64,000 nt of DNA from Pseudomonas helleri (GCF_009600315.1 NZ_WIWC01000007.1:1-64000); one strand, 5' to 3'; shown: positions 9,278 to 18,053, numbered from the stretch's first letter. Notes: generated by a model not told the origin, from the letters alone. A program made the numbers and translations.

Positions 9278-11558
9278 CCTGTTGCTGACGACGATCAGTC
9301 GCCCAACGCTGGGCCCGCCACGCCAAAAACGTGGCGAGCAGTACGCTGATCACCGCAAAAAGGGCCAGCAGCACCGGGTGCCCGGACAGGTGATACCACA
9401 ACAGCCAATACCAGGGCAGGTTGCCCACGTAATAGGTGTCACCCACCCGCTGGCTGTAAACCCCGCTGCTACGGATCACGGCCGCCGAGCCGGTTATCGC
9501 GTCGAGTTGGGCGCTGTCGCTCAGCGCTTCGCGCAGCAGCCTGAAGTCTGCGTCGTTGTTGCCCGACAGCACGACGATGCTGCGCTGAGGGTGGAAAGGC
9601 GACTGCAAACCCTCAATGGCCGCAATCGGTTGATCTGCGGACACTTCAACGCGGTGGGCGGCATTGATACGCTGATCAGCAAGCCTGTCGCGACGGGTGT
9701 CGGTTGCCGTGGTCATAGGGGTAAAGGGCTGCAACAACCTGTCGCGCTGACGTTGCAGCAGCACACTGATATCCGGGTTGTCCTGCATGTCTGGCGCCAG
9801 TGGCCCCAGCAACAACAGGTCGGCGTCTTCGTGAGCAACGGATTGCCAGTCATCGCTCAACCTCAAACCCAATGCCGGATACCCCGTGCGGCCAGCAATA
9901 CCGGCGATAGCTTGCAGCAGCGTACTGATGTGCACGGGCGAGGCGAGGCTGGGGACTACCGCAATTGTTTCGGATAAATCAGCCATGCGACTGAACGGAA
10001 AACCACTGCGTGCAAAAGCTTTGAGGTTGGGCATGCCGATGTAGTGGTAATAGCCGGACAGATCGAGAGTCGAGTTCTCATCGACAATGGCTTCGTTCTT
10101 GATCGGCAGCATCGTCTGGCAACGATCACGCTGGGCGCTGCCGACGACGTTGGCGAAATTGAAGTCGAACGCCAGGCGATTGCGGTCCGCCATTGTCGTT
10201 AACGGCAGGATCAATGTGGCCACATGATTGATGCTGTCAGCCGTCAGCACCGTCGACAGTTCTTGCAGACTGCTGCGGTTCGGCTTGAGCAAGGGCAGGC
10301 TGCTGATGAAGCTGTTGTTAAGGCTGATGTTGAGTTGCGATTGCTCGTTAGTCGAAGGTGCCGAATAGCGATAGAGCAAGCGCAGAGGAATGCCCTGTTT
10401 GCGCCAGATGAACAAGTCCGGGGGCAGGTTGAAGTCGAGCATGACCGGCGGTGGTTGCAGTCCGCTGACCTGCAATTGCTGCGGGTAGGCCATCAGTTGA
10501 GCAAAGCGCACCGGTCCGTCGGTGGGCAGCCAGGCGGGCGCATCATAGGGTTTGCGCGGTTGCAATGGTTCAACCCCATTGACCGTCACCCGAGGGCCAC
10601 GCATCAACTGAGCACCGAACGCCAGTGCGCTGGCCGCAGTGGCCAGGTCTTGATCGTTGCGACCCATCACCAGCAGTACCTTGCTGTAAGGGGCTTGCGG
10701 GTGATCAATCAGCTCGACCACAGGCGCCTCAACCAACGGAAAGGCTTCTAGATCGTTCATAAAGGCGGGTCGGTGGTCGTTGGTGGCGAACACCACCGAG
10801 GGCAGGGTCGGCGAACTATTTTGTACGCTCGGCAGGGTATCGAACAGCACCGGAAAGCGGGTGCCGCGCCAGTTGGCACGGGCACCAAAATAGGAAGCGA
10901 GTATCGCCGCCGCTTTTTGTTCGCCCACCGAGGGATTGGCGGCAAAAACAAAGGGCACGGTCAGCCTGTCAGTACTGCGGGGGTCGAAGAACGGTAACGG
11001 GAAATACGCCAGATCGTTACTCAGGCTCAGTGCTTGCTCTTGCAGATTAATGCGGCTGTCTCGGCTGATATTGACCCACAGGGTGTTATTGGCTGGGTCT
11101 TCGCAAATGTCGGTGTAATGGCCGATAAACTCCAGACGGACCCGGTTGAAGTCAGCGATCAATCGCGGATCCAGTGCGACGGTTTGCTCCGTGTTGCGCC
11201 CCAGTTGGTCTTTTTCGATGGGCAACACCTGCATTAATACGTCGTTGAGGTACACCCGAATCTGTGACATCACCGGGATCAACGACGGCGAGGGGGTGTA
11301 CTGCAATTGCAGGCTGGCATCACGGGCGATACGGTCGCGACGCAACGTGAACTCGATCTGTTCGGTGTTGTGGATGCCCACCAGCAAAGAGTCCGACTCG
11401 CGGCCCAGTTGCTTGAACGTGCGCTGCACCGGCCAACCCGGCAACGCCTGTGCATCGCCCTCCACGGGTGACTCAGGCAGCGGCGCAGACATCAACGCAG
11501 AGGCAAAGGACATCAGCATGAGGCCGGCCAACAGGTTTTTTCGGGGGGATTTACTCAT
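9270..11558 (-). CDS. bcsB: Cellulose synthase periplasmic subunit BcsB
   Basis: Membrane-anchored periplasmic partner of BcsA that guides the growing glucan. From ATG at 11558, which overlaps the bcsA stop as ATGA, it is 762 residues. It has an N-terminal signal peptide (to about residue 25), two repeats of carbohydrate-binding and flavodoxin-like domains, and a single C-terminal membrane helix (about 725-750) followed by a short basic tail. The upstream in-frame extension to 11636 lies within bcsA and is not credible. Confidence 0.92.
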   Translation of the reverse strand: MSKSPRKNLLAGLMLMSFASALMSAPLPESPVEGDAQALPGWPVQRTFKQLGRESDSLLVGIHNTEQIEFTLRRDRIARDASLQLQYTPSPSLIPVMSQIRVYLNDVLMQVLPIEKDQLGRNTEQTVALDPRLIADFNRVRLEFIGHYTDICEDPANNTLWVNISRDSRINLQEQALSLSNDLAYFPLPFFDPRSTDRLTVPFVFAANPSVGEQKAAAILASYFGARANWRGTRFPVLFDTLPSVQNSSPTLPSVVFATNDHRPAFMNDLEAFPLVEAPVVELIDHPQAPYSKVLLVMGRNDQDLATAASALAFGAQLMRGPRVTVNGVEPLQPRKPYDAPAWLPTDGPVRFAQLMAYPQQLQVSGLQPPPVMLDFNLPPDLFIWRKQGIPLRLLYRYSAPSTNEQSQLNISLNNSFISSLPLLKPNRSSLQELSTVLTADSINHVATLILPLTTMADRNRLAFDFNFANVVGSAQRDRCQTMLPIKNEAIVDENSTLDLSGYYHYIGMPNLKAFARSGFPFSRMADLSETIAVVPSLASPVHISTLLQAIAGIAGRTGYPALGLRLSDDWQSVAHEDADLLLLGPLAPDMQDNPDISVLLQRQRDRLLQPFTPMTTATDTRRDRLADQRINAAHRVEVSADQPIAAIEGLQSPFHPQRSIVVLSGNNDADFRLLREALSDSAQLDAITGSAAVIRSSGVYSQRVGDTYYVGNLPWYWLLWYHLSGHPVLLALFAVISVLLATFLAWRAQRWATDRRQQQDE

Positions 11559-14137
11559 GATCTGCTCGCTGTCCGTGTGAGGGGAGGCAAGGGCATGCGC
11601 GGTAAATAGCTGCCCAGCCACTGAAAAACACGCCATAAAGGCCGCACCGTTGCATGCACCCCTGCAGGCAAATAGCGGTAAAGGCGGCGATAGCCGTCAA
11701 CGCCCAGTGTCAGAATCTGGCGCAAGCTCTTGATCGGTTTATCGGCCTGAAAACCGCTGTTGTGGTCCAGCCAGGCATCGGCGCGTCCAAACGTGCACTG
11801 AACAAATTCGATCCTCTGCGCATGGCTCATGTGCGTCAGGCTCAAGCCTGCAAACAGGTCATTGCAGCGCGTCACGCTGGCGCTGAAAACAAACTCGCGG
11901 TGGCCTCGCATGAGCATCAGCGAGATTTGAGTTCCTATGGGCAATTGCAAGGGCTGGCTGAGTTGCAGGCCGACACCGCCCAGTGAGTAGTCCATCAGTT
12001 CACACGGGTAGCAGTGACCGTTAGCCAGCTTTATGGCACCCGGCAAGCGGGTTTGTACGCGGTGGTTATGGCGTAATTGTCGTGATTCAGCGGCAACCGC
12101 CACAGCGACGCCGATGATCAGCAGGTTGTAAATCACCCAGACCACACTGACCACAACGGTCAGGATTTCATTCTCCGGCCCGGTCAATAGACGCCATGCG
12201 GCAAAGCCCAGACCCAGCACGTTAAGTGCAGAGAGCAGCAGATAGGGTCTGGCGGTCTTCCAGTCGAAGTGCTCTTGTTCTATCCGCCCGCCCTTGACGG
12301 TCACGTTGAAGGTGCCGCGCGAGGGGCTGAACAGGGCCACGGTGGTGGGGCGCGCAATGTGCCAGGCCACTACGGTTTCGTAGATTTCACCCCACAAGGT
12401 TTGGCGGTAGGGGCTTTGCAGCCGATAGTTGGCGAGGATGGCGTGAATCATGTGCGGCAGTACGTAGAGCACAATCATGAGCGCCGGGGCATAAATGATG
12501 TAGGCATGCAACAGCAGAAAAGCCAGTGGCGCCGTTAGAAACACAATACGGGGCAAGCCCAGCAGGAAGTGAAGCATGGCGTTGGCGTAACAAATCCGCT
12601 GGAAGACCGTCAGGCCTTTGCCGAACAAGGGGTTATCGGTGCGAAAGATCTGCACCATGCCGCGCGCCCACCGCATCCGCTGAGCGATATGGGCGGACAG
12701 GCTCTCAGTGGCTAAGCCTGCCGCCTGCGGGATACGCAAGTAGGCCGAGTTCCATCCTTTGCGGTGCAACCGCAGTGCGGTGTGAGCGTCCTCGGTGACG
12801 GTTTCGACTGCAAAGCCGCCAATCGACTCCAGCGCCGAGCGCCGCAGGATCGCGCAAGAGCCACAGAAAAAGGCGGCATTCCACACATCATTGCCGTCCT
12901 GAACCAGCCCATAGAACAACTCACCTTCATTGGGCTGTTTGCCAAAGGTGCCGAGATTACGCTCCAGCGGGTCAGGGGACAGGAAGTGATGGGGCGTTTG
13001 TACCAGCGCCAGTTTGGGATCGCGCAAAAACCAGCCTGTGGTGACTTGCAGAAAAGAACGGGCCGGAATGTGGTCACAGTCGAAAATCGCCACCAGCTCG
13101 CCCTTTATCAGCGTCAAGGCATGGTTCAGGTTGCCAGCCTTGGCGTGACGGTTATCTGCGCGGGTGATGTAGTGGATGCCTGCGTCCTGAGCAAACGCTT
13201 TGAAATCGGCGCGCCTGCCGTCATCGAGCAAATGAATGCGCAGCTTGTCTTTCGGCCAGTCGATGCCAATGGCTGCGTAGACCGTGGCGCGCACGACAGA
13301 CAACGACTCGTTGTAGGTCGGAATCAACAGGTCGACGCTCGGCCACTGTCGGGTGTCAGCGGGCAACGCCGCGGGCTTGCGTTTAAGCGGCCATGAGGTT
13401 TGCAGGTAGCCGAGCATCAGCACCAGCCAGGCATAGGTTTCAGCCATCAGCAAGGTAAGGCCGCAAACCAGATCCAGAGTGTTGTTCCAGTTCAAAGTCG
13501 AGGTGTAGCGCCACCATAGATACCGGCATGACACGATCACCGACAATGAAATCAGCAACAGTGTCGGGAAATGCCCCGGTAAACGCCGAATCAGCAGAGC
13601 AATGCCCCAGAGCAGGATCACAAAGACCGACTGCGCGACATAGTCGAAGGGCTCGGTCATGCACACGAGCATGAGCACCGTGGCCAGCACACCGATGACT
13701 ACGTACAGCAGGTTGCGCACCGGCTTGCGCAAGCCGTCCCACCACCGCGAACTGTTGTTGACCTGCGGGGCAATGGCCACGGGCAGGCGATCAAAGGTTG
13801 TGCCGAGCTTTTCGCAGAGTGCGTGCACTCGGGCCCGCACGTTCTGCAGGTGCTCCCTTATCCATGACCGACGACCGCGCTCTGGCGCTTCGACACGCAC
13901 CAGCAGTAGCCACACGGTCTGGATGAGGTAGCGCAACGGGTCGCCGAAGCTTGCCGGTTTGTCCGCCAGATGAGGATAAAGACGGCGTCGCTGTGCCCGC
14001 ACGGTCTGCCAGCAGGGCGACTCAAAACGCAGGAATAGCCAGCCCAGCGCCTGCATCGAGGCCAGAAAGAAGGCGGTGATGCGGGTACAGTTCTGCTCCT
14101 CACGCAGTTTTTTATAGGGGAAGCATTGCTCAATCAT
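11555..14137 (-). CDS. bcsA: Cellulose synthase catalytic subunit BcsA (GT2 + PilZ)
   Basis: Inner-membrane processive glycosyltransferase using UDP-glucose, activated by c-di-GMP. ATG at 14137 overlaps the bcsQ stop (ATGA) and gives 860 residues. Catalytic motifs are intact: DDG (305-307), DCD (353-355), TED (448-450) and QRMRW (486-490). The PilZ domain carries RxxxR (R693, R697) and DYSLGG from D716, the c-di-GMP binding residues. About eight membrane helices flank the catalytic domain. It should therefore be an active, c-di-GMP-gated synthase. Confidence 0.96.
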   Translation of the reverse strand: MIEQCFPYKKLREEQNCTRITAFFLASMQALGWLFLRFESPCWQTVRAQRRRLYPHLADKPASFGDPLRYLIQTVWLLLVRVEAPERGRRSWIREHLQNVRARVHALCEKLGTTFDRLPVAIAPQVNNSSRWWDGLRKPVRNLLYVVIGVLATVLMLVCMTEPFDYVAQSVFVILLWGIALLIRRLPGHFPTLLLISLSVIVSCRYLWWRYTSTLNWNNTLDLVCGLTLLMAETYAWLVLMLGYLQTSWPLKRKPAALPADTRQWPSVDLLIPTYNESLSVVRATVYAAIGIDWPKDKLRIHLLDDGRRADFKAFAQDAGIHYITRADNRHAKAGNLNHALTLIKGELVAIFDCDHIPARSFLQVTTGWFLRDPKLALVQTPHHFLSPDPLERNLGTFGKQPNEGELFYGLVQDGNDVWNAAFFCGSCAILRRSALESIGGFAVETVTEDAHTALRLHRKGWNSAYLRIPQAAGLATESLSAHIAQRMRWARGMVQIFRTDNPLFGKGLTVFQRICYANAMLHFLLGLPRIVFLTAPLAFLLLHAYIIYAPALMIVLYVLPHMIHAILANYRLQSPYRQTLWGEIYETVVAWHIARPTTVALFSPSRGTFNVTVKGGRIEQEHFDWKTARPYLLLSALNVLGLGFAAWRLLTGPENEILTVVVSVVWVIYNLLIIGVAVAVAAESRQLRHNHRVQTRLPGAIKLANGHCYPCELMDYSLGGVGLQLSQPLQLPIGTQISLMLMRGHREFVFSASVTRCNDLFAGLSLTHMSHAQRIEFVQCTFGRADAWLDHNSGFQADKPIKSLRQILTLGVDGYRRLYRYLPAGVHATVRPLWRVFQWLGSYLPRMPLPPLTRTASRS

Positions 14138-14856
14138 GCCGCCCCCTGAGCACGCAACACACACCAACTGGCCAGACTGAGAATGTCCTGAGCAATCAGA
14201 CTGTTCGGCGCGTATCGGCCTGCCGGCTCGCGCCGAGCCAGCGCTTCAGTCATGGCCTCGTCAGCGTGCATCGTGAGTGCCAGCAAGGATTGGGGGTGGT
14301 CATGCTGCCAAAGCAGCAGCAGGTCACGCTGCAATTGGCTGGCGGGATCAAAACGGTTAACCAGCAGTAACGGCATGTTATTGACCCGTGACTGCAACAG
14401 TACGTGGCAAGCGGCGTCGGCATTGACCAGGGTCATCGGCATGTCGCACAGCGGGCTCGTGGCATGCCCCGGCAGCCGTTGTGGCAGATCAAACAGCAGC
14501 CAGTCGAACGCGTCGGCCAAGGCGGCCTGACGTGAGCGCCACAGTTGCGGGTGAGCAACCAGCTGCGTTTCGAGCTGTTCGCACTCGGCGGCGTTCAACT
14601 GGCCATAGGGCAGCACGCACAAACCGGTCTCAACACGCCAGGCCTGCTCATGCCAGCGCTGCTGGTCCAGCGTGGCACGTGCCCATCCCGAAGCTGGCAT
14701 CAGCGGCAGCCCCATGTGCAAACCGAGGGTGTTTTCCGGGCACATGTCGATCAACAACACTTTTTGTCCGAGCTGGTGCAGGGCGTACCCCAAGGCCGCC
14801 ACGATGGAGCTGCTGCCCACGCCGCCACGCACGCCGCGTACGCTCAGGCTGATCAT
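14134..14856 (-). CDS. bcsQ: Cellulose biosynthesis ParA/MinD-like ATPase BcsQ
   Basis: SIMIBI-class NTPase of 240 residues that, with BcsR, supports assembly and polar positioning of the synthase. The N-terminus reads GVRGGVGSSS, the same lysine-less P-loop variant seen in E. coli BcsQ (GVRGGVGTTT), so this is a family trait. VLLIDMCPEN, FDWLLFDLPQRLP and RDEAMTE-like stretches also match. ATGA overlaps join it to bcsR upstream and bcsA downstream. Confidence 0.92.
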   Translation of the reverse strand: MISLSVRGVRGGVGSSSIVAALGYALHQLGQKVLLIDMCPENTLGLHMGLPLMPASGWARATLDQQRWHEQAWRVETGLCVLPYGQLNAAECEQLETQLVAHPQLWRSRQAALADAFDWLLFDLPQRLPGHATSPLCDMPMTLVNADAACHVLLQSRVNNMPLLLVNRFDPASQLQRDLLLLWQHDHPQSLLALTMHADEAMTEALARREPAGRYAPNSLIAQDILSLASWCVLRAQGAA

Positions 14857-15080
14857 GCTTCAGGCTCCTTGTGCCGGGGCTCTTGACGATGCTGTTGTAC
14901 ATGGGCGAGCAACGGCCAGCGCGCCAGTGCTTGCGTCAGTTCAATCTGGGACGTGACCTCGACATACTGAAGGGTCGGCAGATCGACCAGAGTTTTAAGC
15001 CGGGCGATGTCATCTACCCGCGCACTGCGATCAAGAATATCTGCTTCTATCCGGGCGTTTTTTGGAGGAAGGGAGGCCAT
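14853..15080 (-). CDS. bcsR: Cellulose biosynthesis protein BcsR
   Basis: Small 75-residue partner of BcsQ. The C-terminal half (LPTLQYVEVTSQIELTQAL followed by ARWPLLAHVQQ) aligns well with E. coli BcsR (LPDIDYADISQREQLAAAL followed by KRWPLLAEFAQQ). ATG at 15080 shares one base with the upstream stop codon (TGATG); a TTG at 15083 is also in frame. The bcsQ ATG overlaps its stop. E. coli BcsR forms a regulatory complex with BcsQ and BcsE. Confidence 0.88.
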   Translation of the reverse strand: MASLPPKNARIEADILDRSARVDDIARLKTLVDLPTLQYVEVTSQIELTQALARWPLLAHVQQHRQEPRHKEPEA

Positions 15081-15664
15081 CAAGGATGCTCCTTTGTGTG
15101 CACTGAAGGCGTGTTGACCTCATCGCGCTCAGTGCTCTGCACGCTATTTGGCGTCTGAGAAGCAGAGCCCATGTAGGTTCGTTGCAGGACGTCCGGGGTT
15201 TCCACGGGGGTCAGCACATGACCGAGACTGAACCAGACAAATCCCAACAGGGTCAGCGTGGTCATGCGCAACCATGGGTTGAGGACCCAGTAGCCCACAA
15301 TCAACAGCAACAACAACGCGCACACATGCCAGTCGATCACAGCTGCCAGCTCGTCTATCAGGTTTTTCAAAGACACACCTTGCGCTGGCGCTATTACATC
15401 GTGCAATGGCCCGAATCCAGCGTCTTGATACAGCAAGGTGACAGCTACCAGCAGGGCAACCAGCGAACGGATACGACGCCACAACGCAGAGCTGACTGGT
15501 ATCAGCAGGGCCAGAGCGAAAATCAGGTTAGGCAATACCTGAAGATGCAGGTGCCCGCTCCAGGCCAATACAAATTTGCTCAGAAAATACAGGTTCCAGA
15601 TGCCCAGCCCGTTCAAGGGGCAGGCTGACGGTTGAGCCACCAGGACGCTCTTAGATCGACTCAT
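15080..15664 (-). CDS. BcsG-like membrane domain protein lacking the phosphoethanolamine transferase domain
   Basis: 194-residue inner-membrane protein. Residues about 20-50 (GIWNLYFLSKFVLAWSGHL, then NLIFALALLIPV) align with the start of E. coli BcsG (GWNFYFLVKFGLLWAGYL, NLVFAAFLLMPL). Further helices near 85-125 and 128-145 match its membrane domain. E. coli BcsG has about 559 residues, the last 370 forming a zinc-dependent alkaline-phosphatase-like domain that transfers phosphoethanolamine to cellulose. Here the protein ends about 30 residues after the last helix in a Ser/Thr-rich tail, and bcsR begins at once. No frameshifted remnant is visible. ATG at 15664 overlaps bcsF by 14 bases. It probably keeps a scaffold role with BcsF/BcsA. 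Confidence 0.82.
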   Translation of the reverse strand: MSRSKSVLVAQPSACPLNGLGIWNLYFLSKFVLAWSGHLHLQVLPNLIFALALLIPVSSALWRRIRSLVALLVAVTLLYQDAGFGPLHDVIAPAQGVSLKNLIDELAAVIDWHVCALLLLLIVGYWVLNPWLRMTTLTLLGFVWFSLGHVLTPVETPDVLQRTYMGSASQTPNSVQSTERDEVNTPSVHTKEHP

Positions 15665-15851
15665 CAGTTGCCCTCGACGAAGCACTGACCGGAGCCCGGC
15701 GCCGTACGCCACAGGGTTTCAGGTAGCGCGGGGGCAAACGGCGTTCCCATTGACCCTTGGCATACCGCCCGAGCCGCTGTACCAGTAGCGTTCCTGTCAC
15801 GCTGATCAGACAAGTCAGGGTGATGAGATCAATAAGGTCAAGAAACGTCAT
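15651..15851 (-). CDS. bcsF: Cellulose biosynthesis membrane peptide BcsF
   Basis: 66-residue protein with one N-terminal membrane helix (about 4-24) and a basic cytosolic tail. The pattern GRYAK...LPPRYLKPCGVRRR matches E. coli BcsF (63 aa; AKPRYVKPAGTLRR). BcsF recruits BcsE to the membrane and works with BcsG in enterobacteria. The ATG overlaps the end of bcsE by 14 bases and its stop lies inside the BcsG-like gene. Confidence 0.88.
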   Translation of the reverse strand: MTFLDLIDLITLTCLISVTGTLLVQRLGRYAKGQWERRLPPRYLKPCGVRRRAPVSASSRATDESI

Positions 15852-17388
15852 GATGCGGCTCGGCTATAGGTAACGTCATGGGCTGGGGGGCTAGCGGCGG
15901 CCGATTGCCAGCGGGTCTGAGAGGGATCGTAGTGTCGCTGAGCGCATGGCTGGCGTACTGGGGAAGTGCCGTGGCCTGTATCAATGCCTCCTCGGGCAAC
16001 GCCTGCGGGCCGTCCAGACGCTGCAACCCGCTGAACATGTCCCGCCAGGGCAGCCGAAAAATATTGGCCAGTGCCGGCTGGAGCCCGTCATCGCGGCAGG
16101 CAAACAGAAACACAAACAGGTGCCCGCCAAACAAGCAGGCGAAATCTCCGTAACGGCGAAGCTGCATCTGGCTCAGGATCAGTTCATCGGAAAGTCCGGG
16201 CACCGGTTCGAACCTGATCAGTTGATGAGTGACATCGCTCGATTGGCTGTAAACCTGACGCACAGTGGTCACGAATTGATGCGCACTGACCAGCCCGCGG
16301 ACGTGAGGTGGGCGCTGGCGCTCAAGCAACGATGCAAGGTCGGGATGGCGGGTGAATTGCCAGCGCTGCCCCTGAACGCTCTCAAGCATGTTGAGAAAAC
16401 GCGAGAGCGGCGTGCCATAAGGCACCACAAGGTTCGCGCCACTGACCAGCAGCAACTCATCGTCTCGATAACGTACGGCAGGCTCCATTTCACGCACCAC
16501 GATCTTGAGTGCAGGACCGCAATGCTCGCGCACGTCGAGCAGGTGTTGAGCCAGTTCGACCAGAGGCAGGTTGTTGTCCATCGCGACAATAACGGTCGCC
16601 GCTTGTGCGTTTGTGGCGGCCTCACACAGGGATGCAAGGTTCGGGAAAAGACGCCAGTGCCTGGAAGGTGCCGGTGTATCTTCCAGAACGGCACGGTCGG
16701 CCAGATAGACGTATTGATCGTCTGCTACAGGTGTTCGGGCATCGAGCGAGGCTTCCGGGATCAGTGTCAGGACGTTATCTTTGTCCGCGAGTTTGAACTC
16801 CTGGCCTGCGCTGACGCCTCTGTCGTTGTGCCAGAAAAACAGCCGATAACAGATGTCGTCCTTATGGCGGGACAGGTGACTCAACCCCGAAAGCGTTTCA
16901 TCAAGAGGCAACAGGCGCTCGTGCAACAAGAGCGATTCGCCATGGCTGATAATGAGCAACGTGGCGTTGTGTACTCGCAACCATTGGCGCAACCCTTCAC
17001 ACCAGCGTGCAAAATCCTTAGCCGTCTCTAACTTAGCCCAACCCTGTGTTGGAGCCAGCAGCAGTATCTGACTGGCGTTTTTCACCCGCGCACGGCCCAG
17101 ATCTCGGGTCAAATCAGCCAGACCTCGTGAAACCTGGGGGGCAGCCATCTCAAACAGGCGCAATGTATGAGGGCCACGCTGAGGGTCCATCGTACTGATG
17201 ATGCTCTCTACAGGGTCGACGCAGCTGATAAGGGAGGCGGACACATCCTCAGGCATTGCCTGCAAAAATTGCTGAGCCAGATGCCTGGCATCCGTCAGTT
17301 GATCGGCTGTGACCCAATACAGGCCGCCTGCGCGTAGTTCTGTGTATTGATCCAGCATTGCGTGGATAGCCAAGTTGATCGGCACCAA
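15838..17388 (-). CDS. bcsE: c-di-GMP-binding cellulose regulator BcsE
   Basis: 516-residue cytosolic regulator, first gene of the operon. The C-terminal GIL domain has the c-di-GMP binding RxGD motif at R412-Y-G-D415 (QLRRYGDFACL), placed almost as in E. coli BcsE (R415, D418). The N-terminal half resembles the degenerate receiver/NTPase-like modules of BcsE. The chosen TTG at 17388 (GTG at 17385 is also possible) lies 7 bases after a strong GGAGG; ATG at 17358 lacks such a site. Unlike in E. coli, where bcsEFG runs divergently, it leads the synthase genes. Confidence 0.9.
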   Translation of the reverse strand: MVPINLAIHAMLDQYTELRAGGLYWVTADQLTDARHLAQQFLQAMPEDVSASLISCVDPVESIISTMDPQRGPHTLRLFEMAAPQVSRGLADLTRDLGRARVKNASQILLLAPTQGWAKLETAKDFARWCEGLRQWLRVHNATLLIISHGESLLLHERLLPLDETLSGLSHLSRHKDDICYRLFFWHNDRGVSAGQEFKLADKDNVLTLIPEASLDARTPVADDQYVYLADRAVLEDTPAPSRHWRLFPNLASLCEAATNAQAATVIVAMDNNLPLVELAQHLLDVREHCGPALKIVVREMEPAVRYRDDELLLVSGANLVVPYGTPLSRFLNMLESVQGQRWQFTRHPDLASLLERQRPPHVRGLVSAHQFVTTVRQVYSQSSDVTHQLIRFEPVPGLSDELILSQMQLRRYGDFACLFGGHLFVFLFACRDDGLQPALANIFRLPWRDMFSGLQRLDGPQALPEEALIQATALPQYASHALSDTTIPLRPAGNRPPLAPQPMTLPIAEPHHDVS

Positions 17389-17559
17389 GCGCTATCCTCC
17401 CTGAGTGAGCGGCAGGTATTCCTCTTGCGAAGCAGGGAACTGGTTTTTACGCTGAAGGACAGCCGCAGATTTGACCCCAGCCATAAGCCATTTAGGCTAG
17501 ACGACCAAGTTTTGCTACAGCAGCCCTCTCTCTGGGGAACGAGAATAGTCCAAGGTTTG

Positions 17560-17637
17560 AAAAACGCTCGTAAACCCGGAACAGGCTTTGGTGGCCTGTT
17601 ATCGCGCTGCCAGCGCAGAGCGCGTAGAGCGTTTTTT
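17560..17637. other. Branched inverted-repeat element (candidate leader terminator or small RNA)
   Basis: The outer arms AAAAACGCTC (17560-17569) and GAGCGTTTTT (17627-17636) form a 10-bp stem. Inside are a 7-bp hairpin AACAGGC/GCCTGTT with a 7-base loop (17580-17600) and a GCGC/GCGC hairpin (17604-17616). Both strands would end in a U run, so it could be a terminator in either direction. It lies about 170 bases upstream of bcsE, within a possible bcs leader. Confidence 0.45.
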
Positions 17638-17662
17638 GCTTGATGTTTGACGAGGGGCTGAA

Positions 17663-17676
17663 GGTGAATGTTCACC
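17663..17676. promoter_or_regulatory. Perfect palindrome, possible operator
   Basis: GGTGAA-TG-TTCACC, a 14-base inverted repeat in the gap between the bcs operon and the divergent small gene at 17799. No regulator is assigned. Confidence 0.3.
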
Positions 17677-17798
17677 CGTAACTGTCGAGGTGGTCAGTTG
17701 CGTGCTATTGCTTAGGGAGGTTTTATTGCGACACAACCTTGCCACGGTCTCATCACACGAGCCTTTGGCGATCACCGAAATTTCCACGAGGTGCCGAT

Positions 17799-18053
17799 AT
17801 GCCTGTCAAACATGATTTGCTCAAAGACCTGAGTGTGACCCCGGAGTTGGCCAGCAAGCTGCGTAACGAAAATCCTCATCTGGATAGATTGTTTGCAGAA
17901 TACAAGGACAAGGATGAGCAGATTGTTGCGGCTGAAAAAGACAATGCGCTGGGAATATCGGATACGGCGTTACTCAAACTCAAGGAGCAAAGGCTTTTGA
18001 TCAAAGACAAGATTGCCAGCTATTTTTCAGAATCAAATGCCAGCAAGGTCTAG
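17799..18053 (+). CDS. Small YdcH/DUF465-family protein
   Basis: 84-residue charged, helical protein. The core pattern NPHLDRLFAEYKDKDEQI...LKLKEQRLLIKDKIASY is that of the YdcH/DUF465 family, a short two-helix coiled-coil of unknown function. ATG at 17799 follows GAGG at suitable spacing; an upstream frame extension to 17739 lacks a ribosome site. A quinol-monooxygenase-like gene starts 9 bases after its stop, so the two are probably co-transcribed. Confidence 0.85.
   Translation: MPVKHDLLKDLSVTPELASKLRNENPHLDRLFAEYKDKDEQIVAAEKDNALGISDTALLKLKEQRLLIKDKIASYFSESNASKV

Larger units (their letters stand above)
17389..17798. other. 410-base gap upstream of the bcs operon with structured sequence
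   Basis: No convincing gene. It must hold the bcs promoter (minus) and the promoter of the small gene at 17799 (plus). A compound inverted repeat at 17560-17637 and a 14-base palindrome at 17663-17676 are listed separately. The bcsE ribosome site GGAGG is at 17396-17400 on the minus strand. Confidence 0.7.

Noticed and set aside
14803..14833. Broken P-loop in BcsQ as evidence of inactivation
   Set aside because: The GGVGSSS form lacking the usual lysine is also seen in E. coli BcsQ (GGVGTTT), so it is a family feature.
15946..17031. A 361-codon plus-strand frame antisense to bcsE
   Set aside because: BcsE on the minus strand has family motifs and a strong ribosome site; the antisense frame has neither.
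17560..17637. Integron attC site
   Set aside because: The branched repeat lacks the core RYYYAAC/GTTRRRY boxes in the right places and no integron integrase or cassette is adjacent.
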